A DNA stretch of 64,000 bases from Spirosoma validum (lineage in GTDB: Bacteria; Bacteroidota; Bacteroidia; Cytophagales; Spirosomataceae), in NCBI RefSeq assembly GCF_014699035.1, contig NZ_JACXAA010000005.1:124001-188000 (forward strand), written 5' to 3'. Every line of letters starts with the position of its first letter. Within the stretch, counting starts at the first letter, position 1. The notes below the pieces were generated by a model. That model was not told the origin of the DNA, did not search any database, and saw only the letters and a program-made list of their open reading frames with translations. The translations under genes and the position numbers were made by a program. Positions 51,889-60,437 of this stretch are shown one piece after another.

Positions 51889-52887
51889 TCAAAACTCCAG
51901 ATACGGCGCAATCTTTTCAATGGTCTTCGCATCGAGAATACGAATCGGCTTGAGCGATTCAACAGACGTATAGGCGCCGTGTTGCTGGCGATAATTCACG
52001 ATAATCTGAGCTTGCCGACGCGATAAAAATGGATGCCGATCCAGCTCTTCAGCCGTGGCTGTATTAACCGCAATCTTACGTACCGCCGACCGAATCTTGC
52101 CGAACTTCTCCAACTCTTCTCGGGCAGTCGAGTCCAGCCCATAAATATCCCGAAACTGATCGGTTGAGACGAAGCCTCCGAGTGCATCGCGAAACTTCAC
52201 GATACGTCCAGCCAACGTAGCGCCAATACCGCGTAGCGCAATCAACTGCGACGTATCAGCGGTGTTAATATCGAAGGGTTGAAGAACTGCTTTCGCTGGA
52301 CGTTCAGATATTGAATGTTCGTTACGGTCCTCATACACTGGTCGCTTGCTATTGGTATAAGATTCCTGAGAAGGGTAGGGCTTGCCCGAAAATCGATCAG
52401 ATGGTGATGACGCTTTCAGCGTAATGTAGGGTTCAAGCTGCTCATATAGCTCGGGAGGAAAGTCGTAGATACGTAGTAAATCTTCTTTCTTGCGAAACTG
52501 TCCGCCTTTGTTCCGGTATTTTTTGATACGTTCAGCCAGCCAAGGTGGGAGCCCCAATTGCTGCCATCCAGCCACGCTAACTGTATTGGGATCAAAGTTG
52601 AACAGTTTGGGTTCGCTGAATCGCTCGGCGGTGGTTTTGTCTTTATTAGATCGATCACCGAACCGGGGCTGTTTGGCTTCCTCCGCCTGCATCAGCGCCA
52701 CAAGGCTATCAAGTTTGTGCTGATCAGCAGCAGACGTATCAACGGGTTTTCGATCAGATAAAAAGCGATAGACAAACGGAATAAGTAAACAAAGCAGCGT
52801 CAGAAAAATCAGAATGATAAATCCTCTGGCTTCTTTATGAGAAATACCAAAATAGTCGCGAACGAGGGCATGGAAGCGTTTGAACAT
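51889..52887 (-). CDS. ComEA-like membrane protein with helix-hairpin-helix repeats
   Basis: 332 residues. A short cytosolic start (HALVRDYFGISHKEARGF) is followed by one membrane helix (about 22-42) and a charged linker. Three HhH-like units follow: WQQLGLPPWLAERIKKYRNKGG, INTADTSQLIALRGIGATLAGRIVKFRD and NTATAEELDRHPFLSRRQAQIIVNY. Such proteins bind double-stranded DNA without sequence preference. In Bacteroidota the role in DNA uptake or envelope-DNA contact is not proven. Convergent with rlmD. Confidence 0.88.
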   Translation of the reverse strand: MFKRFHALVRDYFGISHKEARGFIILIFLTLLCLLIPFVYRFLSDRKPVDTSAADQHKLDSLVALMQAEEAKQPRFGDRSNKDKTTAERFSEPKLFNFDPNTVSVAGWQQLGLPPWLAERIKKYRNKGGQFRKKEDLLRIYDFPPELYEQLEPYITLKASSPSDRFSGKPYPSQESYTNSKRPVYEDRNEHSISERPAKAVLQPFDINTADTSQLIALRGIGATLAGRIVKFRDALGGFVSTDQFRDIYGLDSTAREELEKFGKIRSAVRKIAVNTATAEELDRHPFLSRRQAQIIVNYRQQHGAYTSVESLKPIRILDAKTIEKIAPYLEF

Positions 52888-53002
52888 GCTTCCTTAGACG
52901 CGTGAAGCATCACTTGAGTAACTAAAGTTGGATGAATCGTATAATTGTGGACGTGAAAGTGATGAATTAGAATTGGTAAGTAGGCACTTGCGCATAAAAA
53001 CG

Positions 53003-53010
53003 TATTTTTG
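53003..53010 (+). promoter_or_regulatory. Bacteroidota -7 element (TATTTTTG) before glyQS
   Basis: TATTTTTG is a perfect TAnnTTTG element 10 bp before the ATG, implying a nearly leaderless transcript. A TTG lies at 52988, but the spacing (12 bp) is shorter than usual for a -33 element. Confidence 0.55.
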
Positions 53011-53019
53011 CGCCCACGT

Positions 53020-54513
53020 ATGAACACTACACAAGCACCGGCGACCTCTTTGCAGGATATCATCGCCCACGCCAAAGAATATGGTTTCGTTTTTCCATCG
53101 TCTGAGATTTACGATGGGCTACAGGCTGTTTATGATTACGGTCAGAACGGCGTTGAACTGAAAAATAACCTCAAAACGCTGTGGTGGAAGGCTATGACGC
53201 AACTCCACGACAACGTAGTGGGGATCGATGCGTCGATCTTTATGCATCCGCTAACCTGGAAAGCGTCGGGCCACGTCGACTCGTTTAACGACCCGATGAT
53301 CGACAACAAAGACTCGAAAAAACGCTACCGGGCCGATCAACTTCTCGAACTAAAAGCGGAAGCCTACGCCAATGCGGGCGATGAAGAAAAAAGTACGGCC
53401 TTGTTGCAGGAAATGGGACGTTTACTGGGCAATAACGATCTTGAAGGCGTTCGTAACCTCATCATTGCTGAGGGCATCAAAGACCCCGTATCGGGCACCG
53501 ATAACTGGACGGAAGTTCGGCAGTTTAATCTGATGTTTTCGACGCAGGTGGGTTCACTGGCCGAAGACGCCAGCCTGATTTACCTTCGTCCCGAAACGGC
53601 GCAGGGCATTTTCGTGAACTTTCTGAACGTCCAGAAAACGGGCCGGATGAAGATTCCGTTTGGCATCGCCCAGATCGGGAAAGCGTTCCGGAATGAGATT
53701 GTTGCCCGTCAGTTTACGTTCCGGATGCGCGAGTTCGAGCAGATGGAAATGCAGTTTTTCGTACGTCCCGGTACTGAAATGGAATGGTACGAACGCTGGC
53801 GCGATACGCGAATGAAATTTCACCAGGCGGCTGGATTGCCCGCCGAGAAACTTAAATTTCATATTCATGAAAAACTGGCGCACTACGCTAACGCTGCCGT
53901 GGATATTGAATATAAGTTTCCGTTTGGTTTCCGTGAGATGGAAGGCATTCACTCACGTACCGATTTCGACCTAAAATCACACCAGGAACTGAGCCGCAAA
54001 AAACAACAGTATTTTGATAACGACATTGACGAAGCAACCGGCAAACCCTACGGAAATTATATTCCATACGTAGTAGAAACGTCAGTGGGCGCCGACCGTT
54101 TGTTTCTAGCCGTGTTCTGCAACGCATTTACGAAAGAGACAGTAGGCGAAGGCGATCAGCAGAAAGAACGGACGTATTTGAAACTACATCCCGCACTGGC
54201 TCCCGTTAAAGCAGCGGTGTTCCCACTGGTACGCAAAGACGGCCTGCCTGAGAAAGCGGAAGAAATCGTAAAAAGCCTTCGCTCAGAGTTTCGGGTGGTT
54301 TACGAAGAGCGCGATGCTATCGGTAAACGGTATACCCGACAGGATTTGATTGGTACACCGTTCTGTATCGCCGTCGATTACCAGACACTCGAAGACGACA
54401 CTGTCACGATCCGTTACCGCGATACGACTGAGCAGATCCGTGTTCCGATTGGTGAATTAAAAGCACGTATTGGCCAAGAGGTGTCGATGGAGCGTATATT
54501 AGAGCAATTGTAA
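53020..54513 (+). CDS. glyQS: Glycyl-tRNA synthetase (single-chain type)
   Basis: 497 residues. Class II dimeric GlyRS: N-terminal YGFVFPSSEIYDGLQ, motif 2 region FGIAQIGKAFRNEI with FRMREFEQMEMQFF, motif 3 VVETSVGADRLFLA and an anticodon-binding domain (AAVFPLVRKDGLPEKAEEI). It charges tRNA-Gly. ATG 53020 is preferred over an upstream in-frame ATG because it follows the -7 promoter element. Followed by a strong terminator. Confidence 0.97.
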   Translation: MNTTQAPATSLQDIIAHAKEYGFVFPSSEIYDGLQAVYDYGQNGVELKNNLKTLWWKAMTQLHDNVVGIDASIFMHPLTWKASGHVDSFNDPMIDNKDSKKRYRADQLLELKAEAYANAGDEEKSTALLQEMGRLLGNNDLEGVRNLIIAEGIKDPVSGTDNWTEVRQFNLMFSTQVGSLAEDASLIYLRPETAQGIFVNFLNVQKTGRMKIPFGIAQIGKAFRNEIVARQFTFRMREFEQMEMQFFVRPGTEMEWYERWRDTRMKFHQAAGLPAEKLKFHIHEKLAHYANAAVDIEYKFPFGFREMEGIHSRTDFDLKSHQELSRKKQQYFDNDIDEATGKPYGNYIPYVVETSVGADRLFLAVFCNAFTKETVGEGDQQKERTYLKLHPALAPVKAAVFPLVRKDGLPEKAEEIVKSLRSEFRVVYEERDAIGKRYTRQDLIGTPFCIAVDYQTLEDDTVTIRYRDTTEQIRVPIGELKARIGQEVSMERILEQL

Positions 54514-54532
54514 GCGATTCGTTCATTACGAG

Positions 54533-54574
54533 AATAAAAAAGACCCGGAGAGTTATTTCCGGGTCTTTTTTATT
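54533..54574 (+). terminator. Rho-independent terminator of glyQS
   Basis: AATAAAAAAGACCCGG (54533-54548) pairs exactly with CCGGGTCTTTTTTATT (54559-54574), with a T-run on the 3' side. Confidence 0.9.
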
Positions 54575-54705
54575 ATACGGCTGTTTACAGCTAACTATCT
54601 TAATCCCGGATTAATCTGTTACTCACTGTGGATCAGTAGTTTTATTGTTGAATTTCTGTTCGCAGAAATAATTTATCTTTTTCAAATCCATAACCAGCTT
54701 TTAGT

Positions 54706-55146
54706 ATGAAACGAAATGCACTTCTAGTAGTCTACCTTTTATTTACTATGTCTACCGCCTTTGGCCAAACGAAACCAGCCTCACGCCTGATGGCTAAAAC
54801 CGGCGAGGAAGTGTGGGTGTGGACCTATCCCGTAAAGGCCGACAAACGTAAACAGTACGAACATTTTGTACACGACATATTCTGGCCTGGTGCCAGCAAA
54901 CTGTCGCCAGCCGAGCAGCGTGTATTTCGTCTGACGCGTGTGATGCACCCCGCTCAAGCCAACCCGAATGGCTCATACACTTATATGTTCATCATGGACC
55001 CGTTAATCAAAGGAGCTGATTACGATATTCAATCACTTACCCGGAAGATGTATGGAACAAAGCAGGGGAACGAATATTTAAAACTGTTTGATGGATCGCT
55101 TGCTGGAAAAGATGTTGGCTATAAAGTGATACAGTCAAAGGATTAA
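54706..55146 (+). CDS. Secreted hypothetical protein
   Basis: 146 residues with a signal peptide (LLFTMSTAFGQT). The mature part (EEVWVWTYPVKADKRKQYEHFVHDIFWPGA, then SYTYMFIMDPLIKGADYDI) looks like a ferredoxin-like alpha/beta (dimeric alpha-beta barrel or antibiotic-monooxygenase-like) domain. That is only a resemblance. Flanked by terminators on both sides, so it is its own transcription unit. Confidence 0.75.
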   Translation: MKRNALLVVYLLFTMSTAFGQTKPASRLMAKTGEEVWVWTYPVKADKRKQYEHFVHDIFWPGASKLSPAEQRVFRLTRVMHPAQANPNGSYTYMFIMDPLIKGADYDIQSLTRKMYGTKQGNEYLKLFDGSLAGKDVGYKVIQSKD

Positions 55147-55194
55147 TCGATACGTAAAAGATTAGAGATGAATAGGTTAAAGTCTTTTTGGTAA

Positions 55195-55238
55195 ATAAAA
55201 AAATAGTCTACCGTAACTTACGATAGACTATTTTTTAT
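55195..55238. terminator. Bidirectional terminator
   Basis: ATAAAAAAATAGTCTA (55195-55210) pairs with TAGACTATTTTTTAT (55224-55238), with a further CGTAA/TTACG pair inside. It separates the secreted hypothetical gene from the convergent cysN. Confidence 0.8.
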
Positions 55239-55259
55239 AGGTAGATAAATCAGGTTCGA

Positions 55260-56528
55260 CTACGCTTCGCCCACAAGCATTAGGGCACCTACCGTTACAT
55301 TCGATGTTTCGTCAATCAGAATGGCTCCGCCGGTTGCGCGGTTTTTCTGATACGGGTCGAAACTGATGGGTTGGGCGGTGCGTAGTACGACTTTAGCCAG
55401 ATCGTTTAACCGCAGGCTGTCAACATCTTCAATTTCTTCGTACGTATTGACGTTCAGTTGATAAGCAATTTCCCGCACAGAGCAGCGCGTTCGGAACGTA
55501 CCAACCTGTAGCACGTACTTATTGCCTACTTTAAACTCTTTCGTGTCCATCCAGCAAAGCATCGCTTCAACGGTCTGACTACTAACTGGCTGGCTATTAG
55601 AACGCACAATCAAATCGCCCCGGCTAATGTCGACATCAGTCGCTAAGTGCAAAACAACCGACATTGGCGTGGCCGCTACGTCTAACTGTGTCTCAGCAAT
55701 TTCGATAGCGTCGATAGTTGAGGTTTCGCCAGAGGGAAGGACTGTAATCGCATCGCCTTTACGAAATAGACCACTGGTGATTTTACCCGCGTATCCTCGA
55801 TAATCGTGTAGTTCAGCCGTTTGGGGTCGGATTACATATTGCACCGGAAAACGAGCCGGATGATGGTCTTCCGTCTCGCCATTCACGTCATCGTCAATCG
55901 TTACCGTTTCCAGATGCTCCAACAACGTAGGCCCTTCGTACCACGGCATTGCTGCTGATCGATCCACTACGTTATCGCCATTAAGCGCACTCATTGGAAT
56001 ATAAGAAACCTGATGAACGTTCAGCTTCTTGGCTAACTCCGCGTAGTGAATGCAGATATCAGAAAACACATCCTGCGAATAATTTATAAGGTCCATTTTG
56101 TTGATAGCCACCACGATGTGTGGAATCCCCAGTAGCGACGCAATCAGCGAATGCCGACGTGTCTGTTCCGCTACGCCATGTCGGGCATCGACCAGAACAA
56201 TCGCCAGCTGGCAGTTTGACGCGCCCGTAACCATGTTACGTGTATACTGAATATGCCCCGGCGCATCGACAATGATAAACTTGCGCTTTGGCGTCTGGAA
56301 ATAGCGATAGGCTACGTCGATGGTAATACCCTGTTCGCGTTCGGAACGTAGGCCGTCGGTCAGAAGGGCAAGGTCGATTTCACCGTCGTCGCGACTTTTG
56401 CTGGCCCGTTCAATCGCTTCGAGCTGATCGGCCAGAATGGATTTGGAATCGTAGAGGAGCCGCCCAATAAGCGTGCTTTTGCCGTCGTCAACCGAACCGG
56501 CGGTAATAAAACGTAAGAGATCCATCAA
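55260..56528 (-). CDS. cysN: Sulfate adenylyltransferase GTPase subunit
   Basis: 422 residues. An EF-Tu-like GTPase: GSVDDGKSTLIGRL (P-loop), DAPGHIQYTRNMVTGAS and NKMDL. CysN couples GTP hydrolysis to APS formation by CysD. No APS kinase (CysC) domain is fused, in keeping with the APS-type reductase encoded upstream. It is the last gene of the sulfur operon and is separated from cysD by two small genes, which is unusual since cysD and cysN normally touch. Confidence 0.96.
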   Translation of the reverse strand: MMDLLRFITAGSVDDGKSTLIGRLLYDSKSILADQLEAIERASKSRDDGEIDLALLTDGLRSEREQGITIDVAYRYFQTPKRKFIIVDAPGHIQYTRNMVTGASNCQLAIVLVDARHGVAEQTRRHSLIASLLGIPHIVVAINKMDLINYSQDVFSDICIHYAELAKKLNVHQVSYIPMSALNGDNVVDRSAAMPWYEGPTLLEHLETVTIDDDVNGETEDHHPARFPVQYVIRPQTAELHDYRGYAGKITSGLFRKGDAITVLPSGETSTIDAIEIAETQLDVAATPMSVVLHLATDVDISRGDLIVRSNSQPVSSQTVEAMLCWMDTKEFKVGNKYVLQVGTFRTRCSVREIAYQLNVNTYEEIEDVDSLRLNDLAKVVLRTAQPISFDPYQKNRATGGAILIDETSNVTVGALMLVGEA

Positions 56529-56648
56529 TCAAATTATGACCGGGTCGCCGGTACGATGATGAATGATAAATGATAAATGATGGATCAGAGAGCTAATTCA
56601 CCATTCATCATTATCGCTCATAATTTTAAAAGTATCTACCGAACTGAA

Positions 56649-56981
56649 TTAGTGAACGGGTTCTTTAGCTACTTTGACAATTAAACTACTTTCTGCAAAC
56701 AAAACATCAGGATCTAAATCTAATGGTTGCAATCCCATATCGCCTGTATCTACCAATATACCTGCAAAAGCAATCGTACCACTCTGAGCAAATGCCGTTT
56801 TAAACTTGGCTGGATCGGCAAGCTGAGCCAATTCCTGATTGCGACTTTTCTGCCAACGCCTTACTTCCTGAGTCAGATCGTTGACACGTATCTCACCATT
56901 TGACCAACGGCATGTTAGCTGAAAATTCTGAATATCAAGCAACTCTCGAATTCTTATCAATTCTGGTTGTATTGTTCCCAT
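56649..56981 (-). CDS. DUF2442 protein
   Basis: 110 residues. Matches the DUF2442 pattern: a short beta segment with TCRWSNGEIRVNDLTQEV, then a LAQLADPAKF-type central part. It overlaps the DUF4160 gene by 25 bp, so the two are translated together. The pair lies between cysD and cysN. Paired DUF4160/DUF2442 genes are common and often mobile; a toxin-antitoxin role has been suspected for such pairs but I cannot confirm it. The 120 bp after it, before cysN, contain ATGATAA-type repeats. Confidence 0.8.
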   Translation of the reverse strand: MGTIQPELIRIRELLDIQNFQLTCRWSNGEIRVNDLTQEVRRWQKSRNQELAQLADPAKFKTAFAQSGTIAFAGILVDTGDMGLQPLDLDPDVLFAESSLIVKVAKEPVH

Positions 56982-57187
56982 CGTGATAGAAGTTTATTCT
57001 GATGAGTACTAACGTACTGCTGCACCTGTTTTAGTTGTTTCGCTGGTAGATAGCCAGCATATACTCTTATTTCCTGAATCGTTATCAGCACTTCATGCTC
57101 AGCATATTTGGCGTGAACATGAGGAGGGGCATGGTCGTTAAAATACATTTCAAGTTTAATACCATCGAATAAAGAAATAACGGGCAT
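56957..57187 (-). CDS. DUF4160 protein
   Basis: 76 residues: MPVISLFDGIKLEMYFNDHAPPHVHAKYAEHE, with the HxPPHxHA signature of DUF4160, then EIRVYAGYLPAKQLKQV. The conserved His/Asp cluster could form a metal or catalytic site. The ATG at 57187 starts right at the conserved MP.I. segment. It overlaps the DUF2442 gene by 25 bp and lies 47 bp after cysD. Confidence 0.85.
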   Translation of the reverse strand: MPVISLFDGIKLEMYFNDHAPPHVHAKYAEHEVLITIQEIRVYAGYLPAKQLKQVQQYVSTHQNKLLSRWEQYNQN

Positions 57188-57234
57188 GTGATTCGGTACT
57201 GTTACGGCAGGTAAAACCGTAAATATACACAATA

Positions 57235-58137
57235 TCAAAAATAGCCGCCTTTCTTGCGGTCTTCCATAGCAGCTTCGGAGAGCTGATCATCCATGCGGGT
57301 TTCGCCCCGTTCGGAGATACGCGTGGCCTGAATTTCGTCGATAACGGCATCTAACGTATCGGCTTGGGATTCAGAAGCTGCCGTGCAGGAAATATCGCCA
57401 ACGGTGCGGAAACGTACCCGACGCGTTACGAGCTGGTCGTCGGCTTCGGGTTTGATAACACCACCGGCTGTCGCCATTAGTTTACCGTCGCGGATAATCA
57501 GATCGCGTTCATGCGCGAAGTAAATGCTGGGTAATTCGATTTTTTCCCGGCGGATGTAATTCCAAACGTCGAGTTCGGTCCAGTTCGAAATCGGGAATAC
57601 GCGAACGTTTTCGCCTTTGTGAATCCGGCCGTTATAGAGATTCCAGAGTTCAGGACGCTGGCGTTTGGGGTCCCAGGAACCAAATTCGTCACGAACTGAA
57701 AAGACACGTTCTTTCGCGCGTGCTTTCTCCTCATCCCGACGGGCGCCACCGATGCAGGCGTCGAATTCGAATTCTTCGATAGCATCTAATAACGTGAAAG
57801 TTTGCAGGCCGTTACGGGTTGCGTTACGTCCGGTTGGTTCTTTTAGTTTCTTTTCCCGAATGGTGTCTTCAACGTAGCGGACAATGAGTTTCTCGCCAAT
57901 ACGTTCGGCCAGATTATCCCGATAATCAAGTGCCTCCTGAAAGTTGTGACCGGTATCAATGTGTACCAGTGGGAATGGAAATTTGCCCGGACGAAAGGCT
58001 TTCAGGGCGAGATGTACCAACGTAATGGAATCTTTTCCGCCCGAAAACAGCAGTGCGGGGCGCTCAAATTGCCCAGCCACCTCCCGCATAATGTGGATGG
58101 CTTCGGATTCGAGCTGGTCTAAATAATCTAACTTCAT
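57235..58137 (-). CDS. cysD: Sulfate adenylyltransferase subunit 2
   Basis: 300 residues. An ATP-PPase family enzyme: SGGKDSITLVHLA loop, FPLVHIDTGHNFQE, GGARRDEEKARAKER, and the C-terminal RFRTVGDISCTA and RISERGETRMDD. It makes APS from sulfate and ATP. ATG 58137 gives the family N-terminus (MKLDYLDQLESEAI); the long upstream frame extension runs through the spacer and cysH antiphase and is rejected. 61 bp after cysH, with a hairpin in the spacer. Confidence 0.97.
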   Translation of the reverse strand: MKLDYLDQLESEAIHIMREVAGQFERPALLFSGGKDSITLVHLALKAFRPGKFPFPLVHIDTGHNFQEALDYRDNLAERIGEKLIVRYVEDTIREKKLKEPTGRNATRNGLQTFTLLDAIEEFEFDACIGGARRDEEKARAKERVFSVRDEFGSWDPKRQRPELWNLYNGRIHKGENVRVFPISNWTELDVWNYIRREKIELPSIYFAHERDLIIRDGKLMATAGGVIKPEADDQLVTRRVRFRTVGDISCTAASESQADTLDAVIDEIQATRISERGETRMDDQLSEAAMEDRKKGGYF

Positions 58138-58151
58138 TGTAATGAGTGAAA

Positions 58152-58197
58152 GAGCGAAAGAGTGATTAGCTACCAACGGTCTATCACTCTTTCGCTC
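58152..58197. repeat. Hairpin spacer inside the sulfate operon
   Basis: GAGCGAAAGAGTGAT (58152-58166) pairs exactly with ATCACTCTTTCGCTC (58183-58197). The sequence is nearly the same type as the spacer at 1966-2045 (GAGTGAAA/GAGCGAAA units). It lies between cysH and cysD in one operon, so it may set their relative expression. Confidence 0.65.
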
Positions 58198-58198
58198 A

Positions 58199-58933
58199 TT
58201 ATGGTTTAAAAGCTTCCTCATGCGTGTGTAGTCCGCACTCTTTCTTCGAGTTGTCCTCCCACCACCAACGACCGGCGCGGAAATCTTCACCCTCCTGAAT
58301 GGCGCGGGTGCAAGGCTGGCAACCGATACTAACGAAGCCCCGGTCATGAAGCGGATTATACGGTACGTTGTTATCTTTTACGTACTGTTTTACCTCTTCA
58401 AACGTCCAGTCCATCAGTGGATGGAATTTGAAAAGGGTATGCGCTTCGTCCCACTCAAGTTGGGGCATCGACTGGCGGTTGGCTGATTGCTCGGCACGGA
58501 TACCCGTTACCCAGATTTTCTGCCCCTTCAAGGCCCGGTTTAAGGGAACCACTTTACGGATACCACAGCATTCTTTCCGATTCTCAACCGAGTCGTAAAA
58601 GCTATAGGGCCCTTTCGTGGTCATTAGTTGCTCAACAGCTTCAGCGTCCGGAAAATACGTTTCGATTTTGGTAGCGTAGCGGTCGTTGGTCTTCTTCCAG
58701 ACCGAATACGTTTCCGAAAACATCCGGCCCGTATCGAGCGTAAAAATCTTGATCGGAATATCGTTCGCGAGAATCAGGTCGGTAATCACCTGATCTTCGT
58801 AGCCCAGACTAGTGGAGAAAACAACTTCGCCGGGAAACAATTCGGCCAGTGTACGTAGCGCTTCTACGTTGCTCAGACCATGCAGTTGCTCGGTCAAACT
58901 TTCGAGCGTGTGTGAGGTAGGTTCGGCAATCAT
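58199..58933 (-). CDS. cysH: Adenylyl-sulfate (APS) reductase, Fe-S type
   Basis: 244 residues. The phosphosulfate reductase fold has VVFSTSLGYEDQVI (PP-loop), LDTGRMF and the C-terminal catalytic KKECGLH (C233). The pairs C122-C123 (ECCGIRK) and C205-C208 (GCQPC) are the [4Fe-4S] ligands that distinguish APS reductases from PAPS reductases. It therefore reduces APS directly to sulfite with thioredoxin, explaining the lack of cysC. The start codon overlaps the stop of the upstream oxidoreductase gene (ATGA). Confidence 0.94.
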   Translation of the reverse strand: MIAEPTSHTLESLTEQLHGLSNVEALRTLAELFPGEVVFSTSLGYEDQVITDLILANDIPIKIFTLDTGRMFSETYSVWKKTNDRYATKIETYFPDAEAVEQLMTTKGPYSFYDSVENRKECCGIRKVVPLNRALKGQKIWVTGIRAEQSANRQSMPQLEWDEAHTLFKFHPLMDWTFEEVKQYVKDNNVPYNPLHDRGFVSIGCQPCTRAIQEGEDFRAGRWWWEDNSKKECGLHTHEEAFKP

Positions 58934-60042
58934 AATTTCTGTTTTAATAAAACTGCCTTCCCAGTTTTAGCCGACTGGCGGGCAGCGTCCAGAATTTCCA
59001 TGACGATTACGTTATTTTCTAATGACGTTAATTCGTCGGGTTTAGTTTCGCCGTGAATGAGTTTTGCCAGATAGGCAAACGGGTCAGCAGCAGGCGCATC
59101 GGCTTGCGTGGCTTCAGCGTTACGTTCACTTTTCTCATCCTTAAGTCGGATGCGCATCCGGGTTCCATCTACGGTAAAAACGTAGCCTGTCTGCCCATAC
59201 ACTTCCATATCTTTTCGAGCGAAGGGCCAATTCCAGGAAGCCTGGATAATCGTCTGGGTTTTTGGGTACGTCAGAATAATCGTTCCTTCGTCGTCAACCT
59301 TAGGGTAGATGTCCGGCTTGATCTGCTGCGTAACGGCCATCACCGACAACGGACGTTGGTTGTGCATGAGCCAGGTCGACAGATTGGCACCGTAACAACC
59401 GAAATCGAACAACGCACCTGCGCCATTTGTAACGGGGTCAGTCAGCCAATCCAGAAATTCTTTGTTGACACCAATTTCTTTCGGTCCCTGATGCCCGTCG
59501 TGCACCACAATCTTGCGCAAATCGCCAATGGCTTTTTCTTTATCGGCCATAGCGTACGCTTTGTGGTTACTGCCGTACCAGGTGGTTTCGTAGTTTGTCA
59601 GTAGCTGGATATTGTTCTTTTTCGCGAGCGCTTCCATCTGCTTCGCGTCAGCGAAACTAGTTGCCAATGGTTTCTCAACCATAACATGAATACCGCGTGG
59701 TGCACAAGCCTCAACCGTTTTCTTATGATCGACAATCCGGCCAAAATCCGTAGCAGCTTCGGGCTTGGTTTTGTCCAGCATCTCCGCTATGGTCGGATAC
59801 ACCAGACTCATAGGATAGCCGTATTGCTTCGAGAAGCGCTCGGCCAACTCACGGTTCGGCTCAGCAATGCCTACAATTTCAATATCAGTTTGCCCCGTTT
59901 GTCTGAACGCTTTATTCAGAATGCCATGAACATGCGAATGGACCAATCCAACGACACCGACACGTAGTGGTTTTTTAGCACTCTGAGCATTTGCCAACTG
60001 AGTCAGAAAAAGTAGAGCGGTACAAAAAGCGATACGTATCAT
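58930..60042 (-). CDS. Exported Gfo/Idh/MocA family oxidoreductase
   Basis: 370 residues with a signal peptide (CTALLFLTQLANAQS). The NAD(P)-binding Rossmann fold follows (LRVGVVGLVHSHVHG) with EIVGIAEPN, then HVMVEKPLATS (EKP motif with the catalytic Lys) and GALFDFGCYGANL. Family members oxidise or reduce sugars and related alcohols. Both ends overlap their neighbours by 4 bp (ATGA), so it is firmly part of the sulfur operon even though no sulfur role is known for the family. An exported sugar dehydrogenase there is odd. Confidence 0.9.
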   Translation of the reverse strand: MIRIAFCTALLFLTQLANAQSAKKPLRVGVVGLVHSHVHGILNKAFRQTGQTDIEIVGIAEPNRELAERFSKQYGYPMSLVYPTIAEMLDKTKPEAATDFGRIVDHKKTVEACAPRGIHVMVEKPLATSFADAKQMEALAKKNNIQLLTNYETTWYGSNHKAYAMADKEKAIGDLRKIVVHDGHQGPKEIGVNKEFLDWLTDPVTNGAGALFDFGCYGANLSTWLMHNQRPLSVMAVTQQIKPDIYPKVDDEGTIILTYPKTQTIIQASWNWPFARKDMEVYGQTGYVFTVDGTRMRIRLKDEKSERNAEATQADAPAADPFAYLAKLIHGETKPDELTSLENNVIVMEILDAARQSAKTGKAVLLKQKL

Positions 60043-60434
60043 AAGGCGGATTCTGAGTTAGCGGGGCCTATTCGATTTAGCTTATTGTAATAGAATTTCT
60101 CTTTGTAAATCAACTCATTACGCCAGTGCTGTACAGAGACTTCTGTCACAGAGAATCGTTTTCCTGACAAATATGTGGCTTCCATGTACCACTCACTGAA
60201 CACAACACCCGTTGTCTCATTAATGGCCTGATGTAGAAGCTTCGCTTTCAGTTCTATTAAGCCTGACAGATTATAGCGTTCATGCTGAAGGCAAATGGCT
60301 TTCCCAATTCGAAGCGGATCTTCGTTCTCTTGCATGGTTACATCGTCGGCGTAGAAACGCTCCATTGCTTTAATCGTTTGATTGGCTTCAATTAGCTCAG
60401 CTAACGTAACAGCTAACTCGGATAGGCTAGCCAT
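60039..60434 (-). CDS. SnoaL/NTF2-like protein
   Basis: 131 residues with the small alpha+beta cone fold of the SnoaL/NTF2-like group: AMERFYADDVTMQENEDP, then ATYLSGKRFSVTEVSVQHWRNELIYKEKFYY. Likely a small-molecule binding or isomerase-type domain in the cytoplasm. It begins 3 bp after metZ stops and overlaps the oxidoreductase start by 4 bp, so translation is coupled. Confidence 0.82.
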   Translation of the reverse strand: MASLSELAVTLAELIEANQTIKAMERFYADDVTMQENEDPLRIGKAICLQHERYNLSGLIELKAKLLHQAINETTGVVFSEWYMEATYLSGKRFSVTEVSVQHWRNELIYKEKFYYNKLNRIGPANSESAL

Positions 60435-60437
60435 ACG

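Noticed and set aside
57235-58347. Long version of cysD with 70 extra N-terminal residues
   Set aside because: The extension reads through the hairpin spacer and into cysH in another frame; the family N-terminus begins at the ATG at 58137.
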